Positions 17,963 to 28,449 of a DNA stretch of 64,000 bases are shown piece after piece. The notes under the pieces are model-generated. The model made no database searches. It saw only the letters and a program-made list of their open reading frames with translations, and had not been told where the DNA came from. The DNA comes from Comamonadaceae bacterium OS-4. GTDB taxonomy: Bacteria; Pseudomonadota; Gammaproteobacteria; Burkholderiales; Burkholderiaceae_C. The translations under genes and the position numbers were made by a program. The DNA is taken from positions 2,068,501-2,132,500 of the forward strand of contig AP026970.1 in the NCBI GenBank assembly GCA_027924025.1. The letters run 5' to 3'. The stretch's first letter is position 1. The number at the start of each line of letters is the position of its first letter.

Positions 17963-19315
17963 CTAGCGCACATCGCGTTCGCGGGTCCGGGCCGCATCAC
18001 GGCTGCGGGGGTCTGGAGTTATCGTGGCACCGGTTGCCGTAGCAGGCGCCACCGGCGCAGCAGTACCGGCTGCGGGGCTGGCTGCGGGCGCGTCACCAGA
18101 AGCTTGCGAGCCGGTCATTTGCAAGACCTTGTCCAAAGGCAGGTACAGCATGTTGGAACCCTGCTTGGAATCCACAATGACTTTGGTGACGTTGCTGTAG
18201 ATCTGCTGCATGGTATCCAGGTACATGCGATCGCGCATGACCTGAGGCGCCTTCTGGTACTCAGCAAAGACCGAGCGGAAACGCTGCGAATCACCTTGGG
18301 CCTGGGCCACAACCCGTGCTTTGTAAGCATCGGCCTCTTCCTTGAGTCGGGAGGCAGAACCCACTGCACGCGGAATCACGTCGTTGGCGTAAGCCTGCGC
18401 TTCGTTTTTGGCGCGTTCACGCTCTTGGCCGGCCTTGAGTACGTCATCAAAGGACGCTTGCACTTGCTCGGGAGGCCGTACACCGCCCTGCTGCAAGTTC
18501 ACACCCACCACTTCGATACCGACCTTGTAGCGGTCTAGGATGGTTTGCATCAAGGCACGCACACGGGGTGCGATCTGGTCGCGCTCTTCAGAGAGTGCTG
18601 CGTCCATCTTCATTTTGCCCATGACCTCGCGGATAGACGTTTCCGCAGCTTGCACCACTGCCTCGCTCGGATTCTTGCTTTCAAACAAAAACGCGCGGGC
18701 ATCACTCAGACGGTACTGGACTGCGAACTTGATATCCAGAATATTTTCATCTTCCGTCAGCATGGCGGACTCCTTGAGCCCGGTGGCTTTCATCACCACG
18801 TCGCGCCCCACATCCACAGAACGGATCTGGCTCACGAACACCAGCTCATGCTTTTCAATCGGATAGGGCAAGCGCCAATTGAAACCGGCGTTCACCGTAG
18901 ATTTGTATTTGCCGAACTGCGTAATGACCGCCTGCTGACCTTCTTGCACGATGAAAAAACCTGTGCCCAACCAAATCAGCGCTACAACACCAATGATCAA
19001 TCCAGCGCCTATGCCGGCATTTTTCATATCTGGCTGAAATCCACCGCCTCCACCATTGCCTGCGGGCGGCTTTTGGCCGCCACCAAACAACCCGCCAAGT
19101 TTGCGATTGAAGTCACGCCACAATTCGTCGAGGTCAGGGGGACCGGACTGCGCTGTGTTCTTGGGCGGCCGGCCATACGATCCCGGCTGGTTTGACGGTC
19201 TGTCGATGTCACTCTCAGGCTTGGGGCCACCCTCTGTACTTGGCGGCTCTTGCTTGTCGTCTCCACGCCCCCATCGGGAATCGTTGAGATTGAGAACCAC
19301 GCGCAGCCAGGACAT
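17963..19315 (-). CDS. hflK: HflK, SPFH-domain modulator of FtsH protease
   Basis: Inner-membrane protein working with HflC. The hydrophilic, Gly/Pro-rich N-terminus (to about residue 95, including LGGLFGGGQKPPAGNGGGGG) faces the cytoplasm, followed by a membrane helix (LIIGVVALIWLGTGFFIV) and the SPFH domain starting VQEGQQAVITQFGKY. The C-terminus has an Ala/Pro-rich tail. The ATG at 19315 gives SWLRVVLNLNDSRWGRG, the usual HflK start, with GGGA upstream; the frame is open 13 codons further without a good ribosome-binding site. 450 residues. Confidence 0.95.
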   Translation of the reverse strand: MSWLRVVLNLNDSRWGRGDDKQEPPSTEGGPKPESDIDRPSNQPGSYGRPPKNTAQSGPPDLDELWRDFNRKLGGLFGGGQKPPAGNGGGGGFQPDMKNAGIGAGLIIGVVALIWLGTGFFIVQEGQQAVITQFGKYKSTVNAGFNWRLPYPIEKHELVFVSQIRSVDVGRDVVMKATGLKESAMLTEDENILDIKFAVQYRLSDARAFLFESKNPSEAVVQAAETSIREVMGKMKMDAALSEERDQIAPRVRALMQTILDRYKVGIEVVGVNLQQGGVRPPEQVQASFDDVLKAGQERERAKNEAQAYANDVIPRAVGSASRLKEEADAYKARVVAQAQGDSQRFRSVFAEYQKAPQVMRDRMYLDTMQQIYSNVTKVIVDSKQGSNMLYLPLDKVLQMTGSQASGDAPAASPAAGTAAPVAPATATGATITPDPRSRDAARTRERDVR

Positions 19316-19392
19316 CAAGTCCCGGTTTTTCGTACGGATCGCAGTAAGTTTCATGGTTTTTTCTTAAGTGCAGTTGGGTGCATTGTGCCAAT

Positions 19393-20553
19393 TCAGGGCT
19401 CATCCCCTAGGGGCTCAGGGTGAATAGGCAAATTCTGGATCAATTCGGGATCAGGCTTGGCAATTTCAGCCAGCTTTTGACGCAGCAAGGGCATTCCCTC
19501 CAGTGTCCGCGCACTCACAAACAGGCGCGGAGTTTGAACCCCTTCGATCTCATAAAAATCATCGATCCGAATAGGCTGCGCCTCTAACGGGATGGCGTCC
19601 AACTTATTGAATACCAAAAGCTGGGGAATATCAGCCGCGCCGATTTCTTTCAACACCATCTGGACCTGCGCAATTTGCTCGGCAAATTCCGGGTTTGCAG
19701 CATCGACCACATGCAGCAACAAATCCGCGTCAATGGCTTCTTGCAAAGTCGCTTGAAATGCGTCCACCAAACCGTGAGGCAAATCACGAATAAAACCTAC
19801 GGTGTCCGACAGCGACACCGAGCGCCCCGCCTCCCCAAGGTAGAGCTGTCTGGTCGTTGTATCTAACGTTGCGAACAATTGGTCAGCGGCATAGGCACGC
19901 GCTTTTACCAAGGCATTGAACAGCGTCGACTTACCAGCGTTGGTATAGCCGATCAGGGAGATATTGAAAGCGTCTCGTCTTTCACGCTGACGCCGCTGTG
20001 TTTGGCGTTGGCGCTTGACCTTACTGAGGCGCTCTTTGGTTCGCTTGATGTTCTCACTGATCATCCGGCGATCCAGCTCAATCTGTGTTTCTCCCGGACC
20101 ACCGCGCGTACCGATACCACCGCGCTGACGCTCCAGGTGAGACCAGCGTCGCACCAAACGCGTGCTCAAATACTGCAAGCGGGCAAGCTCTACCTGCAGC
20201 TTGCCCTCATGGCTTCGGGCCCGTTGAGCGAATATCTCAAGGATCAAAAATGTCCGGTCGTTGACCGGCATCTGCATATGACGCTCGAGATTACGCTGCT
20301 GCCCAGGACTCAAGGCTTGATCGAAAAGAATCTCGGTGGCACCCGTTTGAAGCGCCAACTGACGGATTTCTTCCGCCTTGCCGGACCCCACGAACAGGGC
20401 GGCATCCGGTGCTCTACGCTTGCAAACCACACGCCCTACCGGCTGCAGCCCGGCGGTTTGGGCTAGCAGACCCAACTCTTCCAACTCGGCATCAAAATTG
20501 GGCCAACCTAAATCGACCCCCACCAAAATAGTCGGAGCCGATTGACTGTCCAT
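19393..20553 (-). CDS. hflX: GTPase HflX (ribosome-splitting factor)
   Basis: Ribosome-associated GTPase that can split stalled 70S ribosomes, notably under heat stress in E. coli. The N-terminal nucleotide-binding domain (VGVDLGWPNFDAELEELGLL) and the coiled linker with GGIGTRGGPGETQIELDRR precede the G domain: G1 GYTNAGKST, G3 DTVGFIRDLP, G4 NKLD. The ATG at 20553 is preferred over an upstream TTG because of GAG spacing. It lies between hfq and hflK as in E. coli; a terminator-like hairpin separates it from hfq. 386 residues. Confidence 0.96.
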   Translation of the reverse strand: MDSQSAPTILVGVDLGWPNFDAELEELGLLAQTAGLQPVGRVVCKRRAPDAALFVGSGKAEEIRQLALQTGATEILFDQALSPGQQRNLERHMQMPVNDRTFLILEIFAQRARSHEGKLQVELARLQYLSTRLVRRWSHLERQRGGIGTRGGPGETQIELDRRMISENIKRTKERLSKVKRQRQTQRRQRERRDAFNISLIGYTNAGKSTLFNALVKARAYAADQLFATLDTTTRQLYLGEAGRSVSLSDTVGFIRDLPHGLVDAFQATLQEAIDADLLLHVVDAANPEFAEQIAQVQMVLKEIGAADIPQLLVFNKLDAIPLEAQPIRIDDFYEIEGVQTPRLFVSARTLEGMPLLRQKLAEIAKPDPELIQNLPIHPEPLGDEP

Positions 20554-20582
20554 CGAATTACTCAAAAGCGGAAGAAGTTTTC

Positions 20583-20614
20583 AAAAGTTAAAAGGGCCAA
20601 GCAGAACCTGGCCC
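20583..20614 (-). terminator. Intrinsic terminator-like hairpin between hfq and hflX
   Basis: On the minus strand GGGCCA pairs with TGGCCC across nine bases and is followed at once by TTTTAACTTTTGA. It lies 13 bases past the hfq stop and 30 bases before hflX, so it should reduce read-through from hfq into the hflX-hflKC genes. Confidence 0.6.
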
Positions 20615-20626
20615 GAACACCCTGCC

Positions 20627-20872
20627 TCAAGCAGCAGGTGCATCCTCGGCGACAGCAGACAGATTCACCGCCCGGCCAGGAACAATCGTAGAGATTGCAT
20701 GTTTGTAAACCATTTGGGTCACCGTGTTGCGCAAGAGCACAACATACTGATCAAAGGATTCAATTTGACCCTGCAACTTGATACCGTTCACCAAATAAAT
20801 GGAAACCGGCACGTGCTCCCGACGCAATGCGTTCAGGAATGGATCTTGGAGGAGTTGGCCTTTGTTGCTCAC
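20627..20872 (-). CDS. hfq: RNA chaperone Hfq
   Basis: Sm-like hexameric protein that pairs small RNAs with their target mRNAs. The 81 residues start [20 protein letters not shown] (proximal-face Q/F residues), continue with Sm1 [16 protein letters not shown] and Sm2 [15 protein letters not shown] including the YKHAIS motif; the C-terminal tail is very short ([13 protein letters not shown]). The start is GTG at 20872 with GGAG eight bases upstream; the frame stays open upstream but does not resemble Hfq. It sits between der and hflX as in many Burkholderiales. The 102 bases up to der hold no other gene and may contain its promoter. Confidence 0.97.
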   Translation of the reverse strand: MSNKGQLLQDPFLNALRREHVPVSIYLVNGIKLQGQIESFDQYVVLLRNTVTQMVYKHAISTIVPGRAVNLSAVAEDAPAA

Positions 20873-20974
20873 GATATTCTCCGTGTTCAAAAATGATGAG
20901 GGTTTGACGATACCACACATAGGTGCGGCGCCTATTTGGTTAAGCAATTCGCTTCTCAAGGGCAAGGAGACCCT

Positions 20975-22312
20975 TTAATCCTTATCAGCAAAAGGATTCG
21001 CGGAGGATTTCATCTCGATCCTCAGGGGCGTACCCACAAGATTGAACTCCTTGCGGAAACGACCTTCCAAGAAGCGCTTGTAAGCCTCTGTTACGTGCTC
21101 CAGTGAGTTTCCGTGCACCACAATGATGGGTGGATTCATACCGCCCTGGTGGGCATAGCGCAGCTTGGGGCGATAGGCACCGGTTTTCTTTGGCGTTTGA
21201 AATTGAACGGCTTCCAACAACAAACGCGTCAACACCGGCGTCGGCATTTTGCAATTGGCGGCCTTGTGGGCCTGGGCAATGGCATCCCATACAGGACCGA
21301 GCCCCTGCCGCTTCTTGGCAGAAATCAAATGCAAGGACGCGAACTTCAAAAACCCTAATCGGGTTTCGAGGGATCTTTTCACCAATTCGCGCTGGTATTC
21401 ATCCACTGCGTCCCATTTGTTCACAGCGACGACAACCGCACGCCCCGACTCCAAGATGTATCCCGCAATATGGGCGTCTTGGTCGGTCACGCCCTGCTCG
21501 GCATCGATCAGCAACAACACAACGCTGGCGGACTCGATGGCCTGCAAGGTCTTCACCACCGAGAATTTCTCGATCGCTTCAAAGACTTTCCCTTTGCGAC
21601 GAAGACCGGCCGTATCCACGAGTTCAAACTTTTGCCCGTTGCGCTCAAAAGGTACCGAGATGGCATCGCGAGTGGTACCGGGCATGTCGAAGGCGACCAG
21701 TCGCTCCTCGCCCAGCCACGTATTAATCAACGTCGACTTGCCGACATTCGGCCGGCCTGCAACAGCGAGTTTGATAATGCTGGGGTCGGCCGCCTCTGGG
21801 TCGTCTTCGGGCTCCTCCAAATGCAAGGCATCGAGGGCCAGTTCGATCAGTGATCGCATGCCCTGACCGTGGGCTGCGGAGACGGGATAGACCTCACCTA
21901 GCCCGAGTTCAAAAAACTCCGAGAGCTGGGCTCCGGCCTTCATGCCCTCTGCTTTATTCGCAATCACCAGACAAGGTTTGCCCAGCTTACGAAGATAGTT
22001 CCCGATGTCATGGTCTTGCGCAGACAAGCCGGCACGCGCATCAACCACAAACACCACAACATCAGCCTCTGCAACCGCTTGGCGCGTTTGTTTGGCCATT
22101 TCTTTAAAAATGCCACTGCCGGCGTCAGGCTCGAAGCCCCCGGTATCAATGACGATAAATTCGTGTTTACCGTGCTTGCCGTTGCCATAGTGGCGATCGC
22201 GGGTAAGACCCGCAAAGTCGGCCACGATCGCATCACGCGTTTTGGTCAGGCGGTTGAATAGTGTGGATTTACCGACGTTGGGACGACCAACGAGGGCGAT
22301 AACTGGCTTCAT
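20975..22312 (-). CDS. der: Ribosome-assembly GTPase Der (EngA)
   Basis: Essential GTPase for 50S subunit assembly, with two tandem G domains. G1 motifs are [14 protein letters not shown] near residue 8 and [14 protein letters not shown] near residue 186; G3 motifs are DTGGF and [12 protein letters not shown]4 motifs are NKAEG and NKWDAV. A C-terminal KH-like domain contains [10 protein letters not shown]. 445 residues, normal length. It follows bamB by 12 bases in the same operon-like run. Confidence 0.98.
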   Translation of the reverse strand: MKPVIALVGRPNVGKSTLFNRLTKTRDAIVADFAGLTRDRHYGNGKHGKHEFIVIDTGGFEPDAGSGIFKEMAKQTRQAVAEADVVVFVVDARAGLSAQDHDIGNYLRKLGKPCLVIANKAEGMKAGAQLSEFFELGLGEVYPVSAAHGQGMRSLIELALDALHLEEPEDDPEAADPSIIKLAVAGRPNVGKSTLINTWLGEERLVAFDMPGTTRDAISVPFERNGQKFELVDTAGLRRKGKVFEAIEKFSVVKTLQAIESASVVLLLIDAEQGVTDQDAHIAGYILESGRAVVVAVNKWDAVDEYQRELVKRSLETRLGFLKFASLHLISAKKRQGLGPVWDAIAQAHKAANCKMPTPVLTRLLLEAVQFQTPKKTGAYRPKLRYAHQGGMNPPIIVVHGNSLEHVTEAYKRFLEGRFRKEFNLVGTPLRIEMKSSANPFADKD

Positions 22313-22324
22313 GAATGACCTTTT

Positions 22325-23461
22325 TTATTCGGGACGGAAGGCAAATACGCCCCCCTTTTGAGTCACTGCGACCAGGGTATTGCCTGAAAGGACTGGCGTA
22401 GCGGCAAGTGGCGAACCGTCGAGCTGAAGGCGCCCGACTATCGCACCATCTGCAGCGGAGAGCAGATGCAACAGACCTGCATTATCGGGGACGACGAGTG
22501 TAGAGCCCAACAAGACAGGTGTGCCCAGATCACGCCACTTGAACTTGTCTGATTGCCATAACCTTTCACCGTCTTTGCGGCTCCACGCAATGAGCGTACC
22601 GTCGGATTCAGAACCAAAGACCGCAGTGTCTCCGCCACCGATGCCCGTAAAGCCATTCGCGGTCTTGAACCAGACAGACTTACCTGCGCCTGTGTCGACG
22701 CATGCTACGGCGCTCGTGTAGGCTCGGACGCAGACGTTACCCCCCCTGCGGCTGATACCAGAGACAACATCTACTAGGCGCTCTACCTCATTGGTACCGC
22801 GCCCCAGTGCGATAGGCACATCCCATTTCTGGCTCCCGTTGCTGGGGTTGAGTCCCACAAGACGACCACCAAGCCCGACAACCAAGGTATCTCCGACGGG
22901 AAACAATACGCCCGGACGATCCAAAACCAAAGTGTCCGCGCCGCGCTGCAGTTGCCACAACCGCTTTCCAGTTTCACCATCAAAGGCAGACAGGGTGCGA
23001 TCAGGCGTCATTACAAACACACGCCCACCGGCAACCAATGGGGGCGTGATGGCCACCGCACCGAGATTCTGACGCCAGAGCGGTTGGGCGCCCTGCATTA
23101 CAAGCACTTCACCCGTTACCGTAGTAAGCGCAATGCGGCCGTCGCCGGACCCAATGGCTGCAGAAATCCTTGCTCCGGCATTGCCGGTTGACCGTACTGC
23201 ACCGCTTTCTCCGTCTAAGGTAACAACCGAGCCAGCGGTAGTAGCCAAGTAGATCTCGTTCCCTGCACTTTTGAGCTCCAAGGGAAAAGAAACTTCGCCA
23301 ACGGCGCCCTTCCAGACATTCTTGACACCCAAAGAGGGAACCAAAGGCGCAAGCTCAGTGGGCTTTTGCTTGGTCGGACCAGAACATGCCGACAACACCA
23401 CGCAAACGAGAAGCGCGATGGTGAGACTGAGAGGGGAATACCGCATGGCCATACGTTTCAC
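22325..23461 (-). CDS. bamB: Outer-membrane assembly lipoprotein BamB
   Basis: Lipoprotein subunit of the BAM complex that inserts beta-barrel proteins into the outer membrane. Signal peptide ends with lipobox LSAC, then a 350-residue beta-propeller of PQQ-type repeats (for example GETGKRLWQLQRGADTLV, NGSQKWDVPIALG, DGERLWQSDKFKWRDLGTP). The frame begins with GTG at 23461 overlapping the stop of the upstream gene; ATG codons at 23452 and 23446 are equally possible because no site has a convincing ribosome-binding sequence. Its neighbours hisS, yfgM and der match the E. coli order. Confidence 0.95.
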   Translation of the reverse strand: MKRMAMRYSPLSLTIALLVCVVLSACSGPTKQKPTELAPLVPSLGVKNVWKGAVGEVSFPLELKSAGNEIYLATTAGSVVTLDGESGAVRSTGNAGARISAAIGSGDGRIALTTVTGEVLVMQGAQPLWRQNLGAVAITPPLVAGGRVFVMTPDRTLSAFDGETGKRLWQLQRGADTLVLDRPGVLFPVGDTLVVGLGGRLVGLNPSNGSQKWDVPIALGRGTNEVERLVDVVSGISRRGGNVCVRAYTSAVACVDTGAGKSVWFKTANGFTGIGGGDTAVFGSESDGTLIAWSRKDGERLWQSDKFKWRDLGTPVLLGSTLVVPDNAGLLHLLSAADGAIVGRLQLDGSPLAATPVLSGNTLVAVTQKGGVFAFRPE

Positions 23462-24105
23462 TTCGCTTCGGCAGAGCCTAGCGCTGCGAGTTTGACCTCT
23501 ACCAAGCGCCGATACTGGTCTTGCTGGGGTAAAAGCTTGAGCGCTTCATTGAATCTTTGGGCGGCATCTTCGCTTTTTCCTTGAGACAGCGCCAAGTCCC
23601 CCCGTTTGTCAGCGGCCAATCCGCCAAATTCGGAGGGGAAGTCGGAAGACAACAACTGGCTCGCTTCATCAAACTCTTTCGACTCAATCAACAGACCGGC
23701 ATGACGCACTTTAGCCAAAGCGGCAAGACCGGCATCCGCCTTGCTGCTTGCAACCCAAGTTAAGGCGGTTTTAGCTATGTCCGGCTTGCCGGAAAGATAA
23801 GCCACTTTTGCCAAATTCAAACCAGACTGCTGGGTGTAAAAAACCGAAGGGAAGCGTTGCTTCATGTCATCAAAGGCGCGGGTAGAGGCCACCAAATCCC
23901 CGGTTCCGATCAGTCTTTCAACCTCTTCATACATTGCTGATGCTTGCTCCGCTTGGCGCTTATTCCACCACTGGTATCCGTTCCATGCGGCGAAGCTCCC
24001 GAGGACTGCGATCAACACCCAAGTGATTGCATTGCCGTACTGCTTCCAAAAATGCTTGAACTGGTCAAGTTGCTCTTGTTCTTCGAGATCTAAATGGTTT
24101 GCCAT
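23458..24105 (-). CDS. yfgM: YfgM-like tetratricopeptide membrane protein
   Basis: Inner-membrane protein with a periplasmic TPR domain; the E. coli homologue associates with the SecYEG translocon and the chaperone PpiD. A short cytosolic N-terminus ([19 protein letters not shown]), one membrane helix ([20 protein letters not shown], about 23-42) and a helical-repeat region follow; 215 residues. The ATG at 24105 gives the family start and overlaps the 3' end of hisS by 16 bases. The stop overlaps the bamB start. Confidence 0.9.
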   Translation of the reverse strand: MANHLDLEEQEQLDQFKHFWKQYGNAITWVLIAVLGSFAAWNGYQWWNKRQAEQASAMYEEVERLIGTGDLVASTRAFDDMKQRFPSVFYTQQSGLNLAKVAYLSGKPDIAKTALTWVASSKADAGLAALAKVRHAGLLIESKEFDEASQLLSSDFPSEFGGLAADKRGDLALSQGKSEDAAQRFNEALKLLPQQDQYRRLVEVKLAALGSAEAK

Positions 24106-25430
24106 GGTGTGCCTGTTAATGCTTTTGACGCTTGATGGGACGCCCATTGCGCTATTTCATTGAGCGCAATGGTGACTTGCGGAACATCCGCGTTTCTTAG
24201 TGATTTGATGGTGACTTGTCCCGAGGATATTTCATCGGGCCCAAACACCAATGCGTAGCGCGCCCCAGAACTGTCGGCACGCTTAAATTGAGACTTGAGA
24301 CTGGGCATGCCCTCTGGCGTGCTGGTCTGCATCTGCACTGATAAACCAGCCTGGCGCAGCGACGACAAAACCGGCATCACAGACGGCAAATAGTCAGATT
24401 CCAGGATGACCGCAAACACATCCAGGACAGGTGTCGAAAGTGGGCGCGCAGATTCTTGAATCAGCTCCAGAACCCGTTCGACCCCCATGGCCCAGCCAAC
24501 GCCCGGAGAAGGCTTGCCGCCTATTTGTTCAATCAAGTAGTCGTAGCGACCGCCGGCACAGACGGTCCCCTGCGATCCGAGTTTGGTTGTTACGAACTCA
24601 AAAACAGTCAAGTTGTAATAGTCCATACCGCGGACCAAGCGAGGATTGATGGTGTAGGGAACCCCGTGGCTTTCGAGGAGTCGGAGGACCGAATCTAGAT
24701 GTGCCTTGGAAGCGCTGCCAAGAAAATCAATCAACTTGGGCGCTGCCTCGATCACAGGCTGCATAGCAGGATTCTTGGAGTCCAACAGACGCAGTGGATT
24801 CAAGTGCAAACGGCGCTTGGCCTCCTCATCAAGAGCATCCTTATGAGACTCAAAATGCTCAATGAGTGCCGCCCGATGCCGATGGCGCTCCTCCGGCTGG
24901 CCCAAGCTGTTGATCTGCAACTCGATATCCGTCAGACCCAGCTCTTGCCATAGCATGTGCGCCATGAGGATGACTTCCGCATCCACCTCAGGCCCACCGA
25001 AACCCAGGGCCTCGGCGCCGATTTGGTGGAATTGGCGATAGCGACCCCGCTGCGGGCGTTCATGTCGAAACATAGGGCCCATGTAATACAAGCGTTTGGG
25101 ACCGTTGTAGAGCAAAGAATGCTCGACCACAGCTCGCACAACACCTGCGGTGTTCTCGGGGCGCAGGGTTAGCGCTTCACCATTCAAGCGATCCTCGAAT
25201 GAATACATTTCCTTCTCAACAATATCGGTCACTTCGCCTAGCCCGCGCACAAACAATGCGGTGGGCTCGACGATCGGGGTGCGAATATTTTCGAAAGCAT
25301 ACCTACGCATCACGTTACGAACCAATGACTCCAGCGCTTCCCACGACGCAGATTGCGGTGGGAGGATATCGTTCATGCCCTTGACTGCAACGATTTTGTC
25401 CACCTTGCGTGGACTGTTTTTCTCTGACAT
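24090..25430 (-). CDS. hisS: Histidyl-tRNA synthetase
   Basis: Class II aminoacyl-tRNA synthetase for histidine. Motif 1 region with [14 protein letters not shown], motif 2 [18 protein letters not shown], histidine-specific [15 protein letters not shown] and [13 protein letters not shown], motif 3 [14 protein letters not shown], and a C-terminal anticodon-binding domain. 446 residues. It lies between ispG (6 bases upstream) and yfgM (overlapping). The HisZ paralogue is encoded 7 kb away in the same run. Confidence 0.98.
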   Translation of the reverse strand: MSEKNSPRKVDKIVAVKGMNDILPPQSASWEALESLVRNVMRRYAFENIRTPIVEPTALFVRGLGEVTDIVEKEMYSFEDRLNGEALTLRPENTAGVVRAVVEHSLLYNGPKRLYYMGPMFRHERPQRGRYRQFHQIGAEALGFGGPEVDAEVILMAHMLWQELGLTDIELQINSLGQPEERHRHRAALIEHFESHKDALDEEAKRRLHLNPLRLLDSKNPAMQPVIEAAPKLIDFLGSASKAHLDSVLRLLESHGVPYTINPRLVRGMDYYNLTVFEFVTTKLGSQGTVCAGGRYDYLIEQIGGKPSPGVGWAMGVERVLELIQESARPLSTPVLDVFAVILESDYLPSVMPVLSSLRQAGLSVQMQTSTPEGMPSLKSQFKRADSSGARYALVFGPDEISSGQVTIKSLRNADVPQVTIALNEIAQWASHQASKALTGTPWQTI

Positions 25431-25436
25431 AAATTC

Positions 25437-26705
25437 TCAAGCTTGAGGGGGTGGAGGCGTGAAGCGCGCCTTGATGTAATTCTCAACAACCGATTGGAAC
25501 TCGCTGGCGATGGAATCCCCGCGCAAGGTCATTTTCTTTTCGCCGTCGATGTAAACCGGGGCTGCCGGGGCCTCGCCTGTACCGGGAAGACTGATACCAA
25601 TGTCAGCGTGCTTACTCTCTCCTGGCCCGTTGACAATGCAGCCCATCACGGCCACCTTCATGTTTTCGACACCCGGATACTGTTTGCGCCAAACTGGCAT
25701 CTGATCTCTTAAAAAATCATCGATCTGCTTGGTGAGCTCTTGGAATGTGGTGCTGGTGGTCCTGCCGCAACCTGGGCAGGCCGTAACACTGGGCACAAAC
25801 TTGCGCAAACCGAGTGACTGGATGATCTCGGAAGCCACGATCACTTCCTGAGTCCGCGCCTCACCGGGGGCGGGGGTCAGCGATACACGGATGGTATCGC
25901 CAATACCCTCTTGTAAAAGAATCCCCAAGGCAGTGGCAGAGGCCACTGTCCCTTTGGTGCCCATCCCGGCTTCAGTCAATCCCAAGTGCAACGCATATTT
26001 TGAGCGTCGGGCGAGTTCCCGATAGACAGCCACCAGGTCCGACACACCACTGACCTTGCAGGACAACATAATTTGATGCCCGGGCAAGCCGATTTCTTCG
26101 GCCTTTTCTGCGGAAGTAATGGCCGAAGTAATCAGGGCCTCGTACATAACCTGCTTGGCATCCCAAGGCTGAGACCTGCGGCTGTTTTCATCCATCAAGG
26201 ATGCCAAAAGCTCTTGATCCAAGCTACCCCAGTTCACTCCGATTCTTATCGGCTTGTCCCAACGAACTGCCGCTTCGATCATTTGCGCAAACTGGCGGTC
26301 ACGTTTGTCACCCTTACCTACATTCCCCGGATTGATCCGGTACTTGGACAACGATTCCGCACATTCCGGGTAGTCAGTCAACAAGCGATGACCGTTGTAA
26401 TGAAAGTCACCGATCAACGGGACATTGACACCCATTCGATCCAATTGCGCCCGAATATGAGGCACTGCCTGGGCTGCTTCGGGTGTGTTCACCGTGATTC
26501 GGACCAGCTCTGACCCCGCAGCTGCCAGCTCCTTCACCTGAATTGCTGTGCCGATCGCATCTTCTGTATCGGTATTCGTCATCGATTGAATACGCACAGG
26601 AGCAGCGCCGCCCACAGTGACGACGTGACTGCCCCACCTGACCTCTGACTGCAAACTCCTGCGAGGCAAGGGCTGCGCTAATGCAATAGGTAATCCTTGG
26701 TCCAC
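25437..26705 (-). CDS. ispG: 4-hydroxy-3-methylbut-2-en-1-yl diphosphate synthase
   Basis: Iron-sulfur enzyme (GcpE) of the MEP isoprenoid pathway, converting MEcPP to HMBPP. The N-terminal TIM barrel contains [18 protein letters not shown] and [12 protein letters not shown]; the 4Fe-4S cysteines are in CPGCGRT and GCIVNGPGE near the C-terminus. 422 residues. The start is GTG at 26705, which shares its first base with the TAG stop of rodZ (TAGTG), so translation is likely coupled. Confidence 0.97.
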   Translation of the reverse strand: MDQGLPIALAQPLPRRSLQSEVRWGSHVVTVGGAAPVRIQSMTNTDTEDAIGTAIQVKELAAAGSELVRITVNTPEAAQAVPHIRAQLDRMGVNVPLIGDFHYNGHRLLTDYPECAESLSKYRINPGNVGKGDKRDRQFAQMIEAAVRWDKPIRIGVNWGSLDQELLASLMDENSRRSQPWDAKQVMYEALITSAITSAEKAEEIGLPGHQIMLSCKVSGVSDLVAVYRELARRSKYALHLGLTEAGMGTKGTVASATALGILLQEGIGDTIRVSLTPAPGEARTQEVIVASEIIQSLGLRKFVPSVTACPGCGRTTSTTFQELTKQIDDFLRDQMPVWRKQYPGVENMKVAVMGCIVNGPGESKHADIGISLPGTGEAPAAPVYIDGEKKMTLRGDSIASEFQSVVENYIKARFTPPPPQA

Positions 26706-27607
26706 TACTTCACCTCGAAACGAGCAACGTTATCTTTTGAAACATCCGTCATCACAAACGGCTTACCCCGAACTTCCACCTCTGCAAGGTCTGCTTTACC
26801 CACAACAACTGCCAAAGGCGGTGTTCCATTCACTGCGGAAGTCGTGCCCCCTTGCAAGGTTTTGCGCATCAAAACAGCACCGTTGGCATCCACCACTTGG
26901 ATCCAGGTAGTTCCCTTCGCTCTAACGAGCAAAAGATCCTCGCCGGTTTGACTACCACTTGCAGGGACTATCGGCTCAGGCGCAACTGCCGCGGCGGGGG
27001 TTGGGCTGCTTTGCAGGTTAACCCCCGCACTTGGTACTACCTCGACCCCAACCGCTTTATCGTTTGGCTCTTGCTTGGGCGCGTTCACGCCAGGGACTGA
27101 ATCTGCGGGAGGCATCAGTTCCGTCGGCTCAGCTTCTGATGCGGTGAGCCATCCGGGCAACTGCAGACTCGGAATTGCAAAAACCAACACAGCGCACGTC
27201 AACAGCCCAAGAACCAACAACGCACTCGGTTTCTTCAGGATGTCCAACACCGAAGATTTGACCCAGTTTTGTTGATCCCTGAAGGGCTCGTTAATCCCTC
27301 GATCCGCCACTTGGAATTGAGGAGCCACCACATGCGGCAAGCGCTCAAGAATAGGGGCAGGATCAATTTTCAACGCTCGACAAACACTGGAAGCCAGCGC
27401 TCGAACAAACACGGCATCCGGCAACAAATCTATCCGGTCTGACTCCAGAGCCTCCAGCTTCTTCACTGGAACCTTCATGGAAACAGCAAGCGCTGCGATG
27501 TGCAACCCAGCCGCTTCGCGCGCATTGCGCAGCATTTCACCTGCACTGGGCAGGCTGTTGGTCACAACACTGCCCTGCTCTGCCGTCCCGCTACTCGCTT
27601 CACTCAT
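26705..27607 (-). CDS. rodZ: RodZ-like cytoskeletal helix-turn-helix membrane protein
   Basis: Bitopic membrane protein linking MreB to the cell-wall elongation machinery. A cytoplasmic helix-turn-helix domain ([20 protein letters not shown], about residues 22-90), a basic linker, one membrane helix ([20 protein letters not shown]) and a periplasmic Pro/Ala-rich linker leading to a C-terminal beta domain with [14 protein letters not shown]. About 300 residues. The ATG at 27607 overlaps pilF by eight bases; the order pilF-rodZ-ispG-hisS is common in proteobacteria. Confidence 0.9.
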   Translation of the reverse strand: MSEASSGTAEQGSVVTNSLPSAGEMLRNAREAAGLHIAALAVSMKVPVKKLEALESDRIDLLPDAVFVRALASSVCRALKIDPAPILERLPHVVAPQFQVADRGINEPFRDQQNWVKSSVLDILKKPSALLVLGLLTCAVLVFAIPSLQLPGWLTASEAEPTELMPPADSVPGVNAPKQEPNDKAVGVEVVPSAGVNLQSSPTPAAAVAPEPIVPASGSQTGEDLLLVRAKGTTWIQVVDANGAVLMRKTLQGGTTSAVNGTPPLAVVVGKADLAEVEVRGKPFVMTDVSKDNVARFEVK

Positions 27608-28436
27608 CAAACGCCCCTCGCTCAAGCATGCTTGCCTCTTTAGATGCCGGGAACCTCTTCGTCAGCTGTGTACCCAACTGGGCCGCGGAATCTCGGTTCC
27701 CTAACCTACGCTCAATCTTTACGCCCAGCCATAAGGTCTCAGAGTTCGCAAACTCACTGTTGTTCACTCGACGAATCTGGGCTTGCGCTCTCGATAAATC
27801 TCCGCGCTGGACAAACAGCAGAGCCAGGTTGTAGCCGGCAACCGGATTGCCTGGCTCCAACTCGAGTGCCCGTGTCAAGCTCACCAAAGCCTCATCACGC
27901 AAACCCGCAGTTTTCTGGCAGACGCCAAGCGCCATCCACGATTTAGCGCGCTCCTGATACAGGGGGTTGTTAATTGCTGCAGAAAAATTCGCGTACGCCT
28001 CAGGCATCCGCCCCTGCTGGCAAAGCATCCAACCGTAATTGTGTTGAACAGCGGCGGCCTGCGGGCTTAATTGCAGCGCACGCCTGAAGCTCTCGTCTGC
28101 CAAGCCAAAGTCATTGAGTTGCATGTAGATCAAACCCCGCAAATTGTGCGCTTGGTAGATTCCCGGATCAGCAGCAATGGACTGCTTGATCTCGTCAAGC
28201 GCAACACGCGTTTGGCCATTGCTGTAATACCCAGCCGCCAACTCCAATCGAATCTTTGCACGCTTGCTCGCCGGCGTCTCGTCAGACTCGGTCGCCATGT
28301 CTGCCCCCGATGAAATGGGCGCAGGCGATGAGCATCCTTGGAGGAAACCCAACATAAAAACCGCTAAGAACGCCCCTAAGAAATGAGCAAGCCTAAGGGT
28401 TGCGACTTTTCTTGTCGATCGCCTACTTTCAGTCAT
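27600..28436 (-). CDS. pilF: Type IV pilus assembly lipoprotein PilF/PilW
   Basis: Outer-membrane pilotin-like TPR lipoprotein needed for secretin assembly in type IV pili. Signal peptide with lipobox LQGC (Cys35) and about six TPR units, for example AHNLRGLIYMQLNDFGLADE and AVQHNYGWMLCQQGRMPEAY. 278 residues. The ATG at 28436 follows GGGG at proper distance, so it is preferred over upstream in-frame ATGs that overlap rlmN. No other pilus gene lies in the window; pilF commonly sits in this rlmN-rodZ-ispG context. Confidence 0.9.
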   Translation of the reverse strand: MTESRRSTRKVATLRLAHFLGAFLAVFMLGFLQGCSSPAPISSGADMATESDETPASKRAKIRLELAAGYYSNGQTRVALDEIKQSIAADPGIYQAHNLRGLIYMQLNDFGLADESFRRALQLSPQAAAVQHNYGWMLCQQGRMPEAYANFSAAINNPLYQERAKSWMALGVCQKTAGLRDEALVSLTRALELEPGNPVAGYNLALLFVQRGDLSRAQAQIRRVNNSEFANSETLWLGVKIERRLGNRDSAAQLGTQLTKRFPASKEASMLERGAFDE

Positions 28437-28449
28437 CGCGGGCCCCATT

